Of a DNA stretch of 64,000 nt, positions 15,082 to 24,376 are shown in pieces. The position numbers and the translations under genes were made by a program. Below the pieces are notes generated by a model, which saw nothing but the letters and a program-made list of their open reading frames with translations, was not told the origin of the DNA and made no database searches. Every line of letters starts with the position of its first letter. Position 1 is the first letter of the stretch. This DNA is from JBAZUK01 sp041661445 (lineage in GTDB: Bacteria; Chlamydiota; Chlamydiia; Chlamydiales; SM23-39), in contig JBAZUK010000004.1 of the NCBI GenBank assembly GCA_041661445.1, positions 62,001 to 126,000 of the forward strand, written 5' to 3'.

Positions 15082-16533
15082 ATGAAATTAAAAAAAGTAC
15101 TAAAAAACATAAAATATAAAGAAATTAAAGGTAATTCAGATATCGAAGTATCTGCAATATGTTCAGATTCAAGAACGGTTTCACCTAATAGTTTGTTCAT
15201 AGCCAGAAAAGGTCTGAAATTCGATGCAACTAATTTTACATATGATGCAGTAGCTGCTGGCGCTGTTGCTATAATGACAGATATATATGATCCTTTTTTA
15301 AAAAATGTTACTCAAATTATAAGCGATGACATCGATGATTCTTTACTAGATATTGCTAATAATTTTTATGAAAATCCTTCTAAGGATTTATCCTGCATTG
15401 CGGTTACCGGAACAAATGGAAAAACTACAACATCATATTTAATCAAGCATATTCTGGATAGCAATAATAATAAATGCGGTCTTATGGGGACGGTTGAATA
15501 TATTGCAGGCGAAAATAAGATTTCTTCAAAATTAACTACTCCGGATTGCATTACCATTCAAAAATTTTTAAAGGAAATGGTTAATGCAAAATGCACAAGC
15601 GTATGCATGGAGGCTTCTTCTCACGGCATTGAACAGCAAAGATTAAAAAATATTGATTTTGATATTGCAATTTTTACAAATCTTACATTAGATCATTTGG
15701 ACTATCATAAGACTTTTGAAAATTACAAAAATTCTAAAAAGAAACTTTTTGATTCCTTATCTAAGAAATCCTATGCAGTTGTTAATGCAGATGACGAGAG
15801 CTATTCATCGATGATCAAAGACACAAAAGCAAAAGTAATTACTTATTCTTTAAAGCAGAATGCTACACTGATGGCTGCAAATATTAAATATTCTCTAGAT
15901 GGATCGAGCTTTGTTTTAAAATATCAGGATATGAAAATCGATGTTGTTACTAATTTGGTCGGTAAATTTAATATTTATAATATTTTAGCAGCATTTAGCG
16001 CATCTATCTGCTTAGGTATTGATCCGCAAGAAATATCTAAAAGCATAAAAAGTTTCAAACAGGTAGCGGGAAGACTTGAAAAGGTTTCCAATAATAAAAA
16101 CAAAAATATTTATGTTGATTTCGCACACAGCGATGACGCATTAATAAATGTATTGCAGACCTTAAGGGAAGTAAAAAAAGGAAGAATAATAAATGTTTTC
16201 GGCTGTGGCGGCGATAGAGACAGATCTAAAAGACCTAAAATGGCAAAAGCATCGGAATTATATAGCGATATCTCAATTGTTACATCCGACAATCCCAGAT
16301 CGGAAAATCCTTCAGAGATAATTGATGAAATAATATCAGGGTTTTCTAAGAATGCTAATTTTTTAGTTGAAGCAGATAGAAAAAAAGCGATAGAAAAAGC
16401 AATTAGTCTTGCAACGGATGATGATATAGTTATAATAACTGGAAAGGGACATGAAACTTATCAAATTTTTAAAAACACGACTATCGATTTTGATGATAGA
16501 GAAATATCAAAAGAAATATGTTTAAGATTGTAA
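15082..16533 (+). CDS. murE: UDP-MurNAc-L-Ala-D-Glu : meso-diaminopimelate ligase MurE
   Basis: MurE adds the third residue to the muramyl peptide in the cytoplasm. The open frame extends back into pbp3, but the ATG at 15082 gives the right N-terminus (MKLKKVLKNIKYKEIKGN) and the usual length of 483 residues. Visible are SDSRTVSPNSLF near residue 28, the ATP loop VTGTNGKTTTSYL near 105, EASSHGIEQQRL near 178, and the specificity motif DNPRSENP near 405, which in MurE indicates meso-diaminopimelate rather than lysine. It begins 4 bases after pbp3 and is followed immediately by amiA. Confidence 0.96.
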   Translation: MKLKKVLKNIKYKEIKGNSDIEVSAICSDSRTVSPNSLFIARKGLKFDATNFTYDAVAAGAVAIMTDIYDPFLKNVTQIISDDIDDSLLDIANNFYENPSKDLSCIAVTGTNGKTTTSYLIKHILDSNNNKCGLMGTVEYIAGENKISSKLTTPDCITIQKFLKEMVNAKCTSVCMEASSHGIEQQRLKNIDFDIAIFTNLTLDHLDYHKTFENYKNSKKKLFDSLSKKSYAVVNADDESYSSMIKDTKAKVITYSLKQNATLMAANIKYSLDGSSFVLKYQDMKIDVVTNLVGKFNIYNILAAFSASICLGIDPQEISKSIKSFKQVAGRLEKVSNNKNKNIYVDFAHSDDALINVLQTLREVKKGRIINVFGCGGDRDRSKRPKMAKASELYSDISIVTSDNPRSENPSEIIDEIISGFSKNANFLVEADRKKAIEKAISLATDDDIVIITGKGHETYQIFKNTTIDFDDREISKEICLRL

Positions 16534-16540
16534 GGTGTTT

Positions 16541-17197
16541 ATGATTCGTTATGCGGTTTTAATTTCTTGTATTTTATCTTTTTTGTTTTTTTCTTCTAAT
16601 ATTGATGCAGCTGAGCATAATAAAATATCACTGAAGCCTGTGATTGTTTTAGATGCAGGACATGGCGGTCTTCATAAAGGCGCTAGGATCAAAGATCCGT
16701 TCTTGGAAGAAAAAAAACTAACTCTTACTACAACGCTTTTAGCTAAAAAACATCTTGAACAGCATGGATACAAAGTTATTCTGACAAGAGATAAAGATAG
16801 TTTTGTACCGCTTAAAAAAAGAGTCGACAGGGCAAATAATTTAAAGGCCGATCTTTTTGTCAGCATTCATTTCAATTCCTGCCCTAACAAGATTGCAAAA
16901 GGCGTTGAAATCTATTTTCATAACTCAAAAGAGAATCTGGCAAAAACCAAAAATTCAAAAAAATTAGCCCACTGTGTCTTAAGCAATGTGATAAAAAATA
17001 CCAAGGCAGAGTCACGAGGGGTTAGAAAGGGACAGTTTGTTGTTGTAAAAGAAACCAAAATGCCTTCTATTTTAATAGAAGCGGGTTTTTTAACAAATCC
17101 TCAGGAAAGGGATAATATCAGAAATGGTATCTATTTAGAGAAAATTTCATTAGGAATTGCTGAAGGTATTGAAAATTTTATGAAAAAATATATCTAA
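16541..17197 (+). CDS. amiA: N-acetylmuramoyl-L-alanine amidase, copy 1
   Basis: A zinc-dependent amidase 3 family protein of 218 residues that cleaves the bond between MurNAc and the stem peptide. It has a signal peptide (hydrophobic MIRYAVLISCILSFLFF, then a likely cleavage after NIDAA), the zinc-binding motif VLDAGHGGLHKGA near residue 35, LTRDKDSFVPLKKRV, SIHFNSCPN near 110 with the second zinc histidine, and the catalytic Glu in SILIEAGFLTN near 185. A GTG at 16535 is also in frame, but AAGGTG as ribosome binding site favours the ATG at 16541. It follows murE as amiA does in Chlamydia. A second, very similar copy lies 214 bases downstream. Confidence 0.95.
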   Translation: MIRYAVLISCILSFLFFSSNIDAAEHNKISLKPVIVLDAGHGGLHKGARIKDPFLEEKKLTLTTTLLAKKHLEQHGYKVILTRDKDSFVPLKKRVDRANNLKADLFVSIHFNSCPNKIAKGVEIYFHNSKENLAKTKNSKKLAHCVLSNVIKNTKAESRGVRKGQFVVVKETKMPSILIEAGFLTNPQERDNIRNGIYLEKISLGIAEGIENFMKKYI

Positions 17198-17223
17198 AAT
17201 CTAAAATCCCCAAGATTTTTTTT
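17196..17223 (+). terminator. weak hairpin terminator after amiA copy 1
   Basis: AAAATCT pairs with AGATTTT over a 10-base loop, followed by T residues, directly at the amiA stop. All A-T rich, so the strength is uncertain; it would end the mraZ-to-amiA operon. Confidence 0.4.
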
Positions 17224-17411
17224 CTCAAATAGAAAAATATAATTTTTGAGGTTTTCGCATAAAATTTCTTAAGTTTTGCGATTTTGTTTTTGGACTTCAA
17301 AAATTTTTTGATGAATTTAGTTTTAAGTTTTAAAATAATGCTATATCATTTTAAAGAAAGTAAATCTGATTCAGCTATTAATAGATAAACAAATTTTTTT
17401 TTGAGATTTCA

Positions 17412-18071
17412 ATGATTAAAAAGAAAATTCTTATCCTATGTTTTTTTATATCATATGTTTTTTGTGATGAAGCTATATCCGTAGCGCCGCAAAATAATGT
17501 GGTGGTAAAACCGATAATCATTTTAGATGCAGGGCACGGCGGACTTGATAAAGGCGCGAAGATCAGATATCCCTATCTTGAAGAAAAAAGACTTGCGATG
17601 ACCACTGTTTTATTTACAAAAAAATATCTTGAACAGTATGGTTACAAAGTCCTTTTAACTAGAGATAAGGATTATTTCGTTCCTCTTAAAAAAAGAGTGG
17701 ACAGGGCGAATAATTTAAATGCGGAAATTTTTGTTAGTGTTCATTTCAATTCATGCCCAAATAAATTAGCAAATGGTATAGAAATATATTTTCACGATTC
17801 AAATGAAAATAAATCCAAAACAAAACATTCAAAAAATTTAGCTAATTGTGTCTTAACAGATTTAATCAAAAATACGAGTGCTAATTCCAGAGGTATAAGA
17901 AAAGGGGATTTTGTCGTTGTAAAAGAAACCAAGATGCCTTCAATTTTAATAGAAGCCGGTTTTTTAACAAATTCTCAGGAAAGAGATAATATCAGAAAAA
18001 AAACGTACCTGGAAAAAATCTCTTTAGGTATAGCTGAGGGTATCGATAATTTTATTAAAAAACATATATAA
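17412..18071 (+). CDS. N-acetylmuramoyl-L-alanine amidase, copy 2 (tandem paralogue)
   Basis: A 219-residue amidase 3 protein closely related to the gene at 16541. The catalytic parts are almost unchanged (ILDAGHGGLDKGAKIR, LTRDKDYFVPLKKRVDRAN, SVHFNSCPN, SILIEAGFLTN), but the signal peptide (ILILCFFISYVFC) and the linker to the domain (DEAISVAPQNNVV) are unrelated. The signal ends in SYVFCDEA, where a cysteine sits at a possible lipobox-like position, so this copy may be lipid-anchored, although the pattern is not canonical. The spacer to copy 1 is AT-rich and could hold its own promoter. Two amidases may act at different places or stages of division. Confidence 0.93.
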   Translation: MIKKKILILCFFISYVFCDEAISVAPQNNVVVKPIIILDAGHGGLDKGAKIRYPYLEEKRLAMTTVLFTKKYLEQYGYKVLLTRDKDYFVPLKKRVDRANNLNAEIFVSVHFNSCPNKLANGIEIYFHDSNENKSKTKHSKNLANCVLTDLIKNTSANSRGIRKGDFVVVKETKMPSILIEAGFLTNSQERDNIRKKTYLEKISLGIAEGIDNFIKKHI

Positions 18072-18205
18072 TAATTTTTAATTAAATATTTAACTTTAAA
18101 AAATTATATATATTAATCATCTTATGAAAATTCAATAAAAAAATATTTAAAATAATATTAAAATTTTTAATATCAGTTAATTTTAAAAATTATAATATAT
18201 TTAAT

Positions 18206-18277
18206 GTCCTCGGCGCGAATTGAACGCGCGACCTACCGCTTAGGAGGCGATCGCTCTATCCACTGAGCTACGAGGAC
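18206..18277 (-). tRNA. tRNA-Arg (anticodon CCT)
   Basis: The minus strand folds into a complete cloverleaf: acceptor GTCCTCG pairing with CGAGGAC, D-arm GCTC-AGTGGATA-GAGC, anticodon loop CTCCTAA giving anticodon CCT, and T-arm around GCGCGTTCAATTCGCGC. CCA is not encoded. It stands alone between the second amidase and the PI-kinase-like gene. Confidence 0.93.
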
Positions 18278-18444
18278 AAAAGATAAATCTTACAAAAACT
18301 GATTTTACAACTCAAGGATAATTATATTAATAATTTAAATTTTAATAATATTGCTAACTTGTAAATATAGCTAATAAATTGAAATTAATATTTATAAATA
18401 GTATAATAAATGTATTATAAAAATAAATAATTATAGAAGTATAG

Positions 18445-19869
18445 ATGAGTGTTGTAATAAATAGATCTGCAGTTATCGATCAGGAAAATATCAAAATTCT
18501 CTCAAATAGACAAAGAGGGGATGTGTATTTTTGTGTAGACGGTATTCTGAAAAAAATGTCTTTCATTCAGAAAATTGTTTTTATAGTTAGCAAATTTTTT
18601 GAATCGAATTTTTATCATGTGAATCAGGATCACATCAGATTGGTTATCAATAATCTGGTTTCCAGATTTGAGAGCGTTGATGATTCTCTTGTAACCAGAC
18701 TTTTTTTTGATGCATTAGCACCGATGTCAGAAAAAATTTATGATCGTTCGAAAATTAATAGCAGGATATTAACTGTTCTAAGAAGATCTTTGAGTTCCTG
18801 CGAAGATTATAGAAAACTCGACAAGCAGCAAAAAGATAAAGAAGGCTTGGTTAAATATATTCCATTTTTCTTTAAAGAGAGAAAACTATCAGCTGCAAAA
18901 TATGAAAGATTAAAAAACCAATTACTCGAAGCGATGCTGGCTACGAATCTGGGGATAAGAAATATAGAATCCGGCAACGGCTGGTCCAGAACATATTTTA
19001 TTAGAGATCTCAATCATCAGACTATAGGGGTTTACAAACCGGGTTCGGCTGACTCGCTTTCTTTACATGCCCCTTCTTTATTAATGCGGGTAAGAAACAA
19101 GATTCTTAAGAAGTTAGGATATGGCGGTTCTGTTTTTATCCATCTGGCCGGAAAGTGCCATATTGCTGAAGCCGCAAGTTTTGAAATGGATGATAAGATG
19201 GGAACCGGAATTGTACCGCCGACAGCTGTTGTTTCTTTGAATCCTGATAAATATAAAAGAAAAAATACAGAAAAGGAGAAAGGATCCTTTCAATTATTTG
19301 TGCCAAATGCTTCGCTGGCTACTGAATTTTTCGGGATTCATAAAAATTATAGAAAAAAAGTTGACTTGGAAGGAATTGAATTTTCAGATGAATTATTTGA
19401 CAAATTGATAATCGATGATATTGTTTCAGGAAATTTAGACAGACATGCTGAAAATTTTCTGGTTCAAAGAAGTAAAAATAACCCAAAAGCTGCTCTCAAT
19501 ATTAATTTAATCGATGGCGGTATGGCTTTTTCTCCAACGCATCCTAAATCGAAGTTTGAGATGAACAAACAATATATCTGGGCAACAACATATTTTCAGT
19601 GGTCTCAAAGAAAGTTTACCCAGTCCGGAAAAGAAAAGATTAAAGATGTATATAAAAGAAGACATGAACTAGCTAATGAACTTAAGAAATTCTACATAGC
19701 CGAGAATGAAGATCAAGATATTGCCAAAGAAAGAGCAGACAGGATGATCGAGAGAATTGAAATGCTTTATCATTTGGTCATTATAAAAGATGAAAAAAAA
19801 TTCAAATTTCAAAATTATAGAACTATTGAACAGATGAACAAAATCAGAGACGAGATACTAGCAGGCTAA
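18445..19869 (+). CDS. PI3/PI4-kinase-like protein, candidate effector
   Basis: The 474-residue protein has an N-terminal alpha-helical region without recognised family and, from about residue 180, a domain resembling the phosphatidylinositol 3-/4-kinase catalytic fold. The visible pattern is a Lys-bearing strand (QTIGVYKPGS near 197), a catalytic loop IVSGNLDRHAENFLV (near 330; Asp, Arg, His and Asn in the usual order) and a metal-binding motif NLIDGGMAF (near 350) in place of the DFG motif. Bacterial proteins with this pattern are often secreted by intracellular bacteria and phosphorylate lipids or proteins. The gene stands alone after the tRNA and converges with lepA, 4 bases apart. A fully active kinase is likely from the motifs; substrate and secretion are inference. 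Confidence 0.65.
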   Translation: MSVVINRSAVIDQENIKILSNRQRGDVYFCVDGILKKMSFIQKIVFIVSKFFESNFYHVNQDHIRLVINNLVSRFESVDDSLVTRLFFDALAPMSEKIYDRSKINSRILTVLRRSLSSCEDYRKLDKQQKDKEGLVKYIPFFFKERKLSAAKYERLKNQLLEAMLATNLGIRNIESGNGWSRTYFIRDLNHQTIGVYKPGSADSLSLHAPSLLMRVRNKILKKLGYGGSVFIHLAGKCHIAEAASFEMDDKMGTGIVPPTAVVSLNPDKYKRKNTEKEKGSFQLFVPNASLATEFFGIHKNYRKKVDLEGIEFSDELFDKLIIDDIVSGNLDRHAENFLVQRSKNNPKAALNINLIDGGMAFSPTHPKSKFEMNKQYIWATTYFQWSQRKFTQSGKEKIKDVYKRRHELANELKKFYIAENEDQDIAKERADRMIERIEMLYHLVIIKDEKKFKFQNYRTIEQMNKIRDEILAG

Positions 19870-19873
19870 GAAG

Positions 19874-21685
19874 CTATTCCGTCTTTAAAATTTCTGTAAA
19901 AACATAAGATGGAATTGTTACCTTGCCAATTCCCAGTTCTTTCATTTTTTTCTTACCCTTTTTCTGCTTTTCCCATAGTTTTCTTTTTCTTGTGATGTCT
20001 CCGCCATAACATTTAGCAGTAACATTTTTTCCCATGGCAGAAATGGTCTCTCTTGCAACAATTTTTCCGCCTATAGCAGCCTGAATAGGTACTTTAAAAA
20101 GTTGTCTTGGGATTAGATCTTTTAATCTATTGCATAAAGCTCTTCCTCTGCCTTCTGCTTTAGACCTATGTACTAAAACAGAGAAAGGATCAACAGGCTC
20201 TTCATTTACTTTTATTTCAAGTTTGATGATATCTGACTTTCTATAATCAAAAAATTCATAATCGAAAGATCCATAACCTCTTGTAATCGATTTCAGTTTG
20301 TCATTAAAGTCTGTTAATATTTCATTCATAGGGAAAATAAAAGTTAAAAGTAATCTTTTGGCATCTAAAGTTTCTGTTTTTATCAGCTCGCCTCTTTTTT
20401 CCATCCCTAAATTCATAATGTTCCCAAGAAATTCGTTTGGCAGCATCAAATGGCATTTTACATATGGCTCTTCGATATAATCAATCAGCGTAGGATCGGG
20501 AAAATATGCTGGATTATCAATTGACAATTGGGTTCCGTTTGATAAATGAACCTGATAAACCACGCTTGGAGATGTTGTAATAATGTCTAGATCATATTCC
20601 CTTGTTAATCTTTCAAATACTATCTCAAGATGAAGAAGGCCTAAAAAACCGCATCTAAAACCGAATCCTAATGCCTGAGAACTTTCCTGCTCCACATTTA
20701 ATGCTGAATCATTCAGCTGTAATTTCGTTAATGCGTCTTTCAAACTTTCAAAATCAGATGAGTCTACAGGATAAATCCCCGCAAAAACAACGGGATTAAT
20801 AAGCTTAAAACCATCTAAGGGGGTTTTAGCGGGATTTTTTGTTAAAGTTATTGTATCGCCGATCTTAATATCCCGGGTGTTTTTTATATTTGCTACTACA
20901 TATCCGACTTCGCCGGCTTTTAAGGAGTCCACAGGTTTTTCGGTAGGAGAGAAAATTCCTACATCGAGGACCTCAAAATTTTTATCGGTGGCCATCAGTT
21001 TAATATTAGTTTTTTTAGTTATTTCACCGGATATTACTCTCACATAAGCCATTACTCCCCGATATGAATCATAATGGGAATCGAATATCAGAGCTTTTAA
21101 AGTATCTTCTTCTGCTTTTTTTGGAGGAGGTATATCTGTAATGATCCTTTCTAATATTTCTTCTATACCAATATTTTTTTTAGCTGAAGCAAGAACAAGA
21201 TTCTGAGTTGGCAATCCTAAGACATCTTCGATTTGATTTTTGGCATCTTCAACATTAGCACCCGCAAGATCTATTTTATTGATAATTGGAAGAATTTCCA
21301 GATTTTTGTCTATGGCTAATAAAACGTTTGCAAGAGTTTGGGCCTGTACTCCCTGAGAAGCATCGATTACAAGTAAAGCGCCTTCACAGGCCGCAAGAGA
21401 TCGTGAAACTTCGTATGAAAAATCCACGTGGCCGGGAGTGTCAATGAAGTTTATCTGGTAAGTGTTGCCGTCTTTAGCATTATAGTACATTGTTACAGGA
21501 TGGGCCTTGATCGTAATTCCTTTTTCTCTTTCAAGATCCATTGCATCCAAAAATTGTTCCTGCATTTCTCTTTTAGATACTGTCCCTGTTAATTCCAGCA
21601 GTCTGTCTGCAATAGTTGATTTTCCATGATCGATATGTGCGATAATAGAAAAATTTCGAATAAATTTAAGATCGTATTTAAACAT
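19874..21685 (-). CDS. lepA: elongation factor 4 (LepA), ribosomal back-translocase GTPase
   Basis: LepA is a translational GTPase that acts on stalled or mispositioned ribosomes. At 603 residues it has the standard length. Motifs: G1 HIDHGKSTIADRL (residues 17-29), G2 REKGITIKAHPV, G3 DTPGHVDFSYEVSRSL, G4 INKID near 135, domain III-V text such as GFRCGFLGLLHLEI near 345, and the LepA-specific C-terminal domain ending with KGKKKMKELGIGKVTIP. It stands next to the nucleotide translocase, the order known in Chlamydia (lepA-npt1). Confidence 0.98.
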   Translation of the reverse strand: MFKYDLKFIRNFSIIAHIDHGKSTIADRLLELTGTVSKREMQEQFLDAMDLEREKGITIKAHPVTMYYNAKDGNTYQINFIDTPGHVDFSYEVSRSLAACEGALLVIDASQGVQAQTLANVLLAIDKNLEILPIINKIDLAGANVEDAKNQIEDVLGLPTQNLVLASAKKNIGIEEILERIITDIPPPKKAEEDTLKALIFDSHYDSYRGVMAYVRVISGEITKKTNIKLMATDKNFEVLDVGIFSPTEKPVDSLKAGEVGYVVANIKNTRDIKIGDTITLTKNPAKTPLDGFKLINPVVFAGIYPVDSSDFESLKDALTKLQLNDSALNVEQESSQALGFGFRCGFLGLLHLEIVFERLTREYDLDIITTSPSVVYQVHLSNGTQLSIDNPAYFPDPTLIDYIEEPYVKCHLMLPNEFLGNIMNLGMEKRGELIKTETLDAKRLLLTFIFPMNEILTDFNDKLKSITRGYGSFDYEFFDYRKSDIIKLEIKVNEEPVDPFSVLVHRSKAEGRGRALCNRLKDLIPRQLFKVPIQAAIGGKIVARETISAMGKNVTAKCYGGDITRKRKLWEKQKKGKKKMKELGIGKVTIPSYVFTEILKTE

Positions 21686-21835
21686 GCTTTTTGTCTTTTA
21701 AAATAATAGTAGTTTAATTAAAAAAATCTATCTTTTCAAGAATGATTTAATTATTCATTGGATTTCAAGTAATGTTGTAAATATTTTAAAACAAAAAAGA
21801 TACATAAGATTAAATAGTTTTTGAGATGTGAAAAA

Positions 21836-21865
21836 AAATAAGCCCGTTAGGAAACGGGCTTATTT
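21836..21865 (-). terminator. strong Rho-independent terminator between translocase and lepA genes
   Basis: A perfect 13-base inverted repeat, AAATAAGCCCGTT with AACGGGCTTATTT, and a 4-base AGGA loop. On the minus strand it is followed by a T tract (complement of the A run at 21831-21839), 22 bases after the translocase stop codon. Confidence 0.85.
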
Positions 21866-21886
21866 TATTATGTTAGGAGAGGGAAA

Positions 21887-23470
21887 TTAGTTGATAGTTT
21901 CTTTAGAAGTTGCTGGTTTTGCAACAACTTGAAGATCCGCTTCAGTAATTTTTTTCTTTTCCTCTTCTTCTTTTGTTTTAGCAATGAACAATTTGCTTAA
22001 TCCATTAGCGGATAAAGTCCACATTGTTGTTATGATAACAATCAAACCAACAATTATCATTGGGGCTGCGCCGATAAGACCGCCACACATAATAATTAGA
22101 CCTTGTTGTAATAAAGATCCGCCTGATTTTCCAAGTCTTGCTCCTACAACGTCAATAGCTGCTTTTCCTTTAACTTTAGACTCTTGGTCTAATGGGATGT
22201 AAGCCATTTCTTTTGTCGGATCAAAGAATGTGTATTTGCATGATTTGGTTAAAATGTTTTGAACGGCACCTGCAAGTACTATAAGCAATTGAAGTGAAAT
22301 TCCGCCTACTAAGTGAGCAGGTAAATATCCTTTGAAAAGAATTAATCCAAAGAATAGAAGTCCGGTTAACAACAATAATATAGGAGTCAACATTGCTGAA
22401 ACTCTCCAGCCGAATCTTCTCATGATGTTTCCACCTAAGAACATAGTAGTAAATACTGTCAATAATCCTGTGCAGAATGAAAATCCACCCATAAATGCTA
22501 GATAATCATTTGAATTTGGATATTGCAGTTTTAATTGTGCTTTCCAAGATACTTCAATCAAGTTTATTGCTATACCGTAAGAAATAACTAGAATTGCAAG
22601 AAGTCCTAAATATTTTGATTTGATTAAAAACTGGAAACTTTCTTTCATAGAAAGTTTTGGTTTTGCTTTTTTAGTAGATTTTTGTTCATCAGGACTATAA
22701 AAACGAGCATCTGTTAACACATTTTTGTTCATCCACCAATAGCAAGCTATTACAACCAATCCCATTCCAACTACGATTAACATCAATCTGTTTATTGTAA
22801 TTCCCCATGGATCAACCCCTGCAATTCCAACTAATGTTTTAGGAAGGTTTGCAAAATATCTGATTGTTGGACCAGATACTAAAAGAGCAATGTTTGCACC
22901 AGTTAAAAATAATGCATAAAATCTTTTTGCTTCATTTACTTTAGTTATATCATTTGCAAAACCCCAAAATAATAATGATAATACAGCGCTGCCCCAGAGT
23001 TCAGATAATATATAGAAACAAGAGAAAGTCCAGTTTCTAAGAACTGCTATCAATCCGACAAATCCTACTGGTAAAATGCCTTGCATTTTATCAGCAAAAT
23101 GATGAGGGTGAAGGACATCGCGAGCAGGATATAGTACTAAAGCGAATAATGCGAAAAATGCCAAAAATGGCAAGATTGTTGCATAGAATAAAGCCGGTTT
23201 ACTTAATTTGTTAGAAAGTTTGGCATATATTAACATAAAAATTACAGCGCTTGGAAGAACTCCCCAAAACTTTAAGAAGGGAATTGCCTCTGCTCCTGAA
23301 CCGCCTGCTGTTACGATTAATGAGTCTTTCATGTCTCTTAAGATTGTATAATTGAAACTTATACAAAAAAACATGACCAGCATCGGAAGCATTTTTTTTA
23401 ATTCAAATGTATGTATTGGCCAAAGTAAAGATCGGACTTTTCCGAAATCTTTTTTTTCAGTTTGTGACAT
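21887..23470 (-). CDS. npt1: ATP/ADP translocase (Tlc/Npt1-type nucleotide transporter)
   Basis: This 527-residue inner-membrane protein belongs to the Tlc family, which exchanges host ATP for bacterial ADP and is found in Chlamydiae, Rickettsiae and plastids. The N-terminus KKMLPMLVMFFCISFNYTIL followed by RDMKDSLIVTAGGSGAE is highly characteristic. About twelve membrane helices follow, with a lysine-rich loop near residue 265 and a charged C-terminal tail (KTKEEEEKKKITEADLQV). A strong terminator follows, and the next gene upstream is a small basic chlamydial protein. This is the clearest marker of an obligate intracellular, energy-parasitic life. Confidence 0.97.
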   Translation of the reverse strand: MSQTEKKDFGKVRSLLWPIHTFELKKMLPMLVMFFCISFNYTILRDMKDSLIVTAGGSGAEAIPFLKFWGVLPSAVIFMLIYAKLSNKLSKPALFYATILPFLAFFALFALVLYPARDVLHPHHFADKMQGILPVGFVGLIAVLRNWTFSCFYILSELWGSAVLSLLFWGFANDITKVNEAKRFYALFLTGANIALLVSGPTIRYFANLPKTLVGIAGVDPWGITINRLMLIVVGMGLVVIACYWWMNKNVLTDARFYSPDEQKSTKKAKPKLSMKESFQFLIKSKYLGLLAILVISYGIAINLIEVSWKAQLKLQYPNSNDYLAFMGGFSFCTGLLTVFTTMFLGGNIMRRFGWRVSAMLTPILLLLTGLLFFGLILFKGYLPAHLVGGISLQLLIVLAGAVQNILTKSCKYTFFDPTKEMAYIPLDQESKVKGKAAIDVVGARLGKSGGSLLQQGLIIMCGGLIGAAPMIIVGLIVIITTMWTLSANGLSKLFIAKTKEEEEKKKITEADLQVVAKPATSKETIN

Positions 23471-23598
23471 ATTTGTTTTCCTTTATTTATAAATAAAATT
23501 CGTGTTATTTAAATGTGCAATTAATTATAGGCCATTTATTTTAAAAATCAAGTTAAATTAGCTTTTGAAAATACTTTTGAAGGATTTTTTTTAAATAA

Positions 23599-23637
23599 AA
23601 AAAAACCTTTGAAAACTAATTATTCAAAGGTTTTTTT
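23599..23637 (-). terminator. Rho-independent terminator after the basic 176-residue protein gene
   Basis: AAAAACCTTTGAA pairs with TTCAAAGGTTTTT over a short AT loop, with T-runs on both strands. It is placed 17 bases after the stop codon of the minus-strand gene ending at 23654. Confidence 0.8.
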
Positions 23638-23653
23638 AATGATAATATTTAAA

Positions 23654-24184
23654 TTATTTTTTATTCATAAATGTTTCTTCGAAATTCAATAAAGAATTTT
23701 GAGCATTGACTGTTTCAATGTAGCCATTCCAAAGTTCTTGTTCAACTCTGTTTTGTCTTATCGCTTGAATCAAATCTCTTTTATAAGATGCTAAAGATTT
23801 TTTAGGACTTAATATTGAAATAATTTCTTTATCGCCGGCAAGTCTTGCAATATTTAACATTCTTTCTAGTTGCCATTTAGTGAAATTAAGCTGGTCTCTT
23901 CTTTTTCTAGAACCGCGTGCAGCTCTTGGTTTTGGATTAACAACATGTGGCTTTTCAACATTAATAATAAATTCTTTAATCATAGAAGATAGTTCTGAAG
24001 GGTTTTTTTTCTTCATTTTCTTTAAAGTGAAATGATGGATATAGCCTCCGGATGTAACTGGTATATATTTGCAAATGTCATTTTCTTTTTTTGCACCAAC
24101 TTTCTTAATAGCTTTAGAAATCATTTCTTCAATTTCTTTAAGATTTTTTTGTTTTTGTAAAACATCTTTTTCGTTTAGATTCAT
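23654..24184 (-). CDS. basic conserved chlamydial protein, possibly the CT066 counterpart
   Basis: A 176-residue, very basic protein without signal or membrane segments. It has a helical lysine-rich N-terminal half (KNLKEIEEMISKAIKKVG), a central patch PKPRAARGSRKRRDQLNFTK, and a helical C-terminal half with GDKEIISILSPKKSL and RDLIQAIRQNRVEQELWNGY. The patch would suit nucleic acid binding. I know no domain name for it. In Chlamydia the lepA-npt1 pair is followed by the small hypothetical gene CT066, so this may be its counterpart by position; that is an inference I could not check. It has its own terminator and a 190-base upstream gap. Confidence 0.7.
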   Translation of the reverse strand: MNLNEKDVLQKQKNLKEIEEMISKAIKKVGAKKENDICKYIPVTSGGYIHHFTLKKMKKKNPSELSSMIKEFIINVEKPHVVNPKPRAARGSRKRRDQLNFTKWQLERMLNIARLAGDKEIISILSPKKSLASYKRDLIQAIRQNRVEQELWNGYIETVNAQNSLLNFEETFMNKK

Positions 24185-24376
24185 TTTTTTCCCTTCCTAT
24201 TTAATTAGGGTTTTAAAATTATTTTGAATAGAAATCTTAATTACACACTACTCAAAACAGCAAATTTAAACATCGGTTGTTTAAAATGCAACAATAATAA
24301 TTACAGATTATAAATAAAAAAGATTGTTTTTTGCAAGTATGTTATTCAATTATTCTAATATAAAGTTATTTTATCA

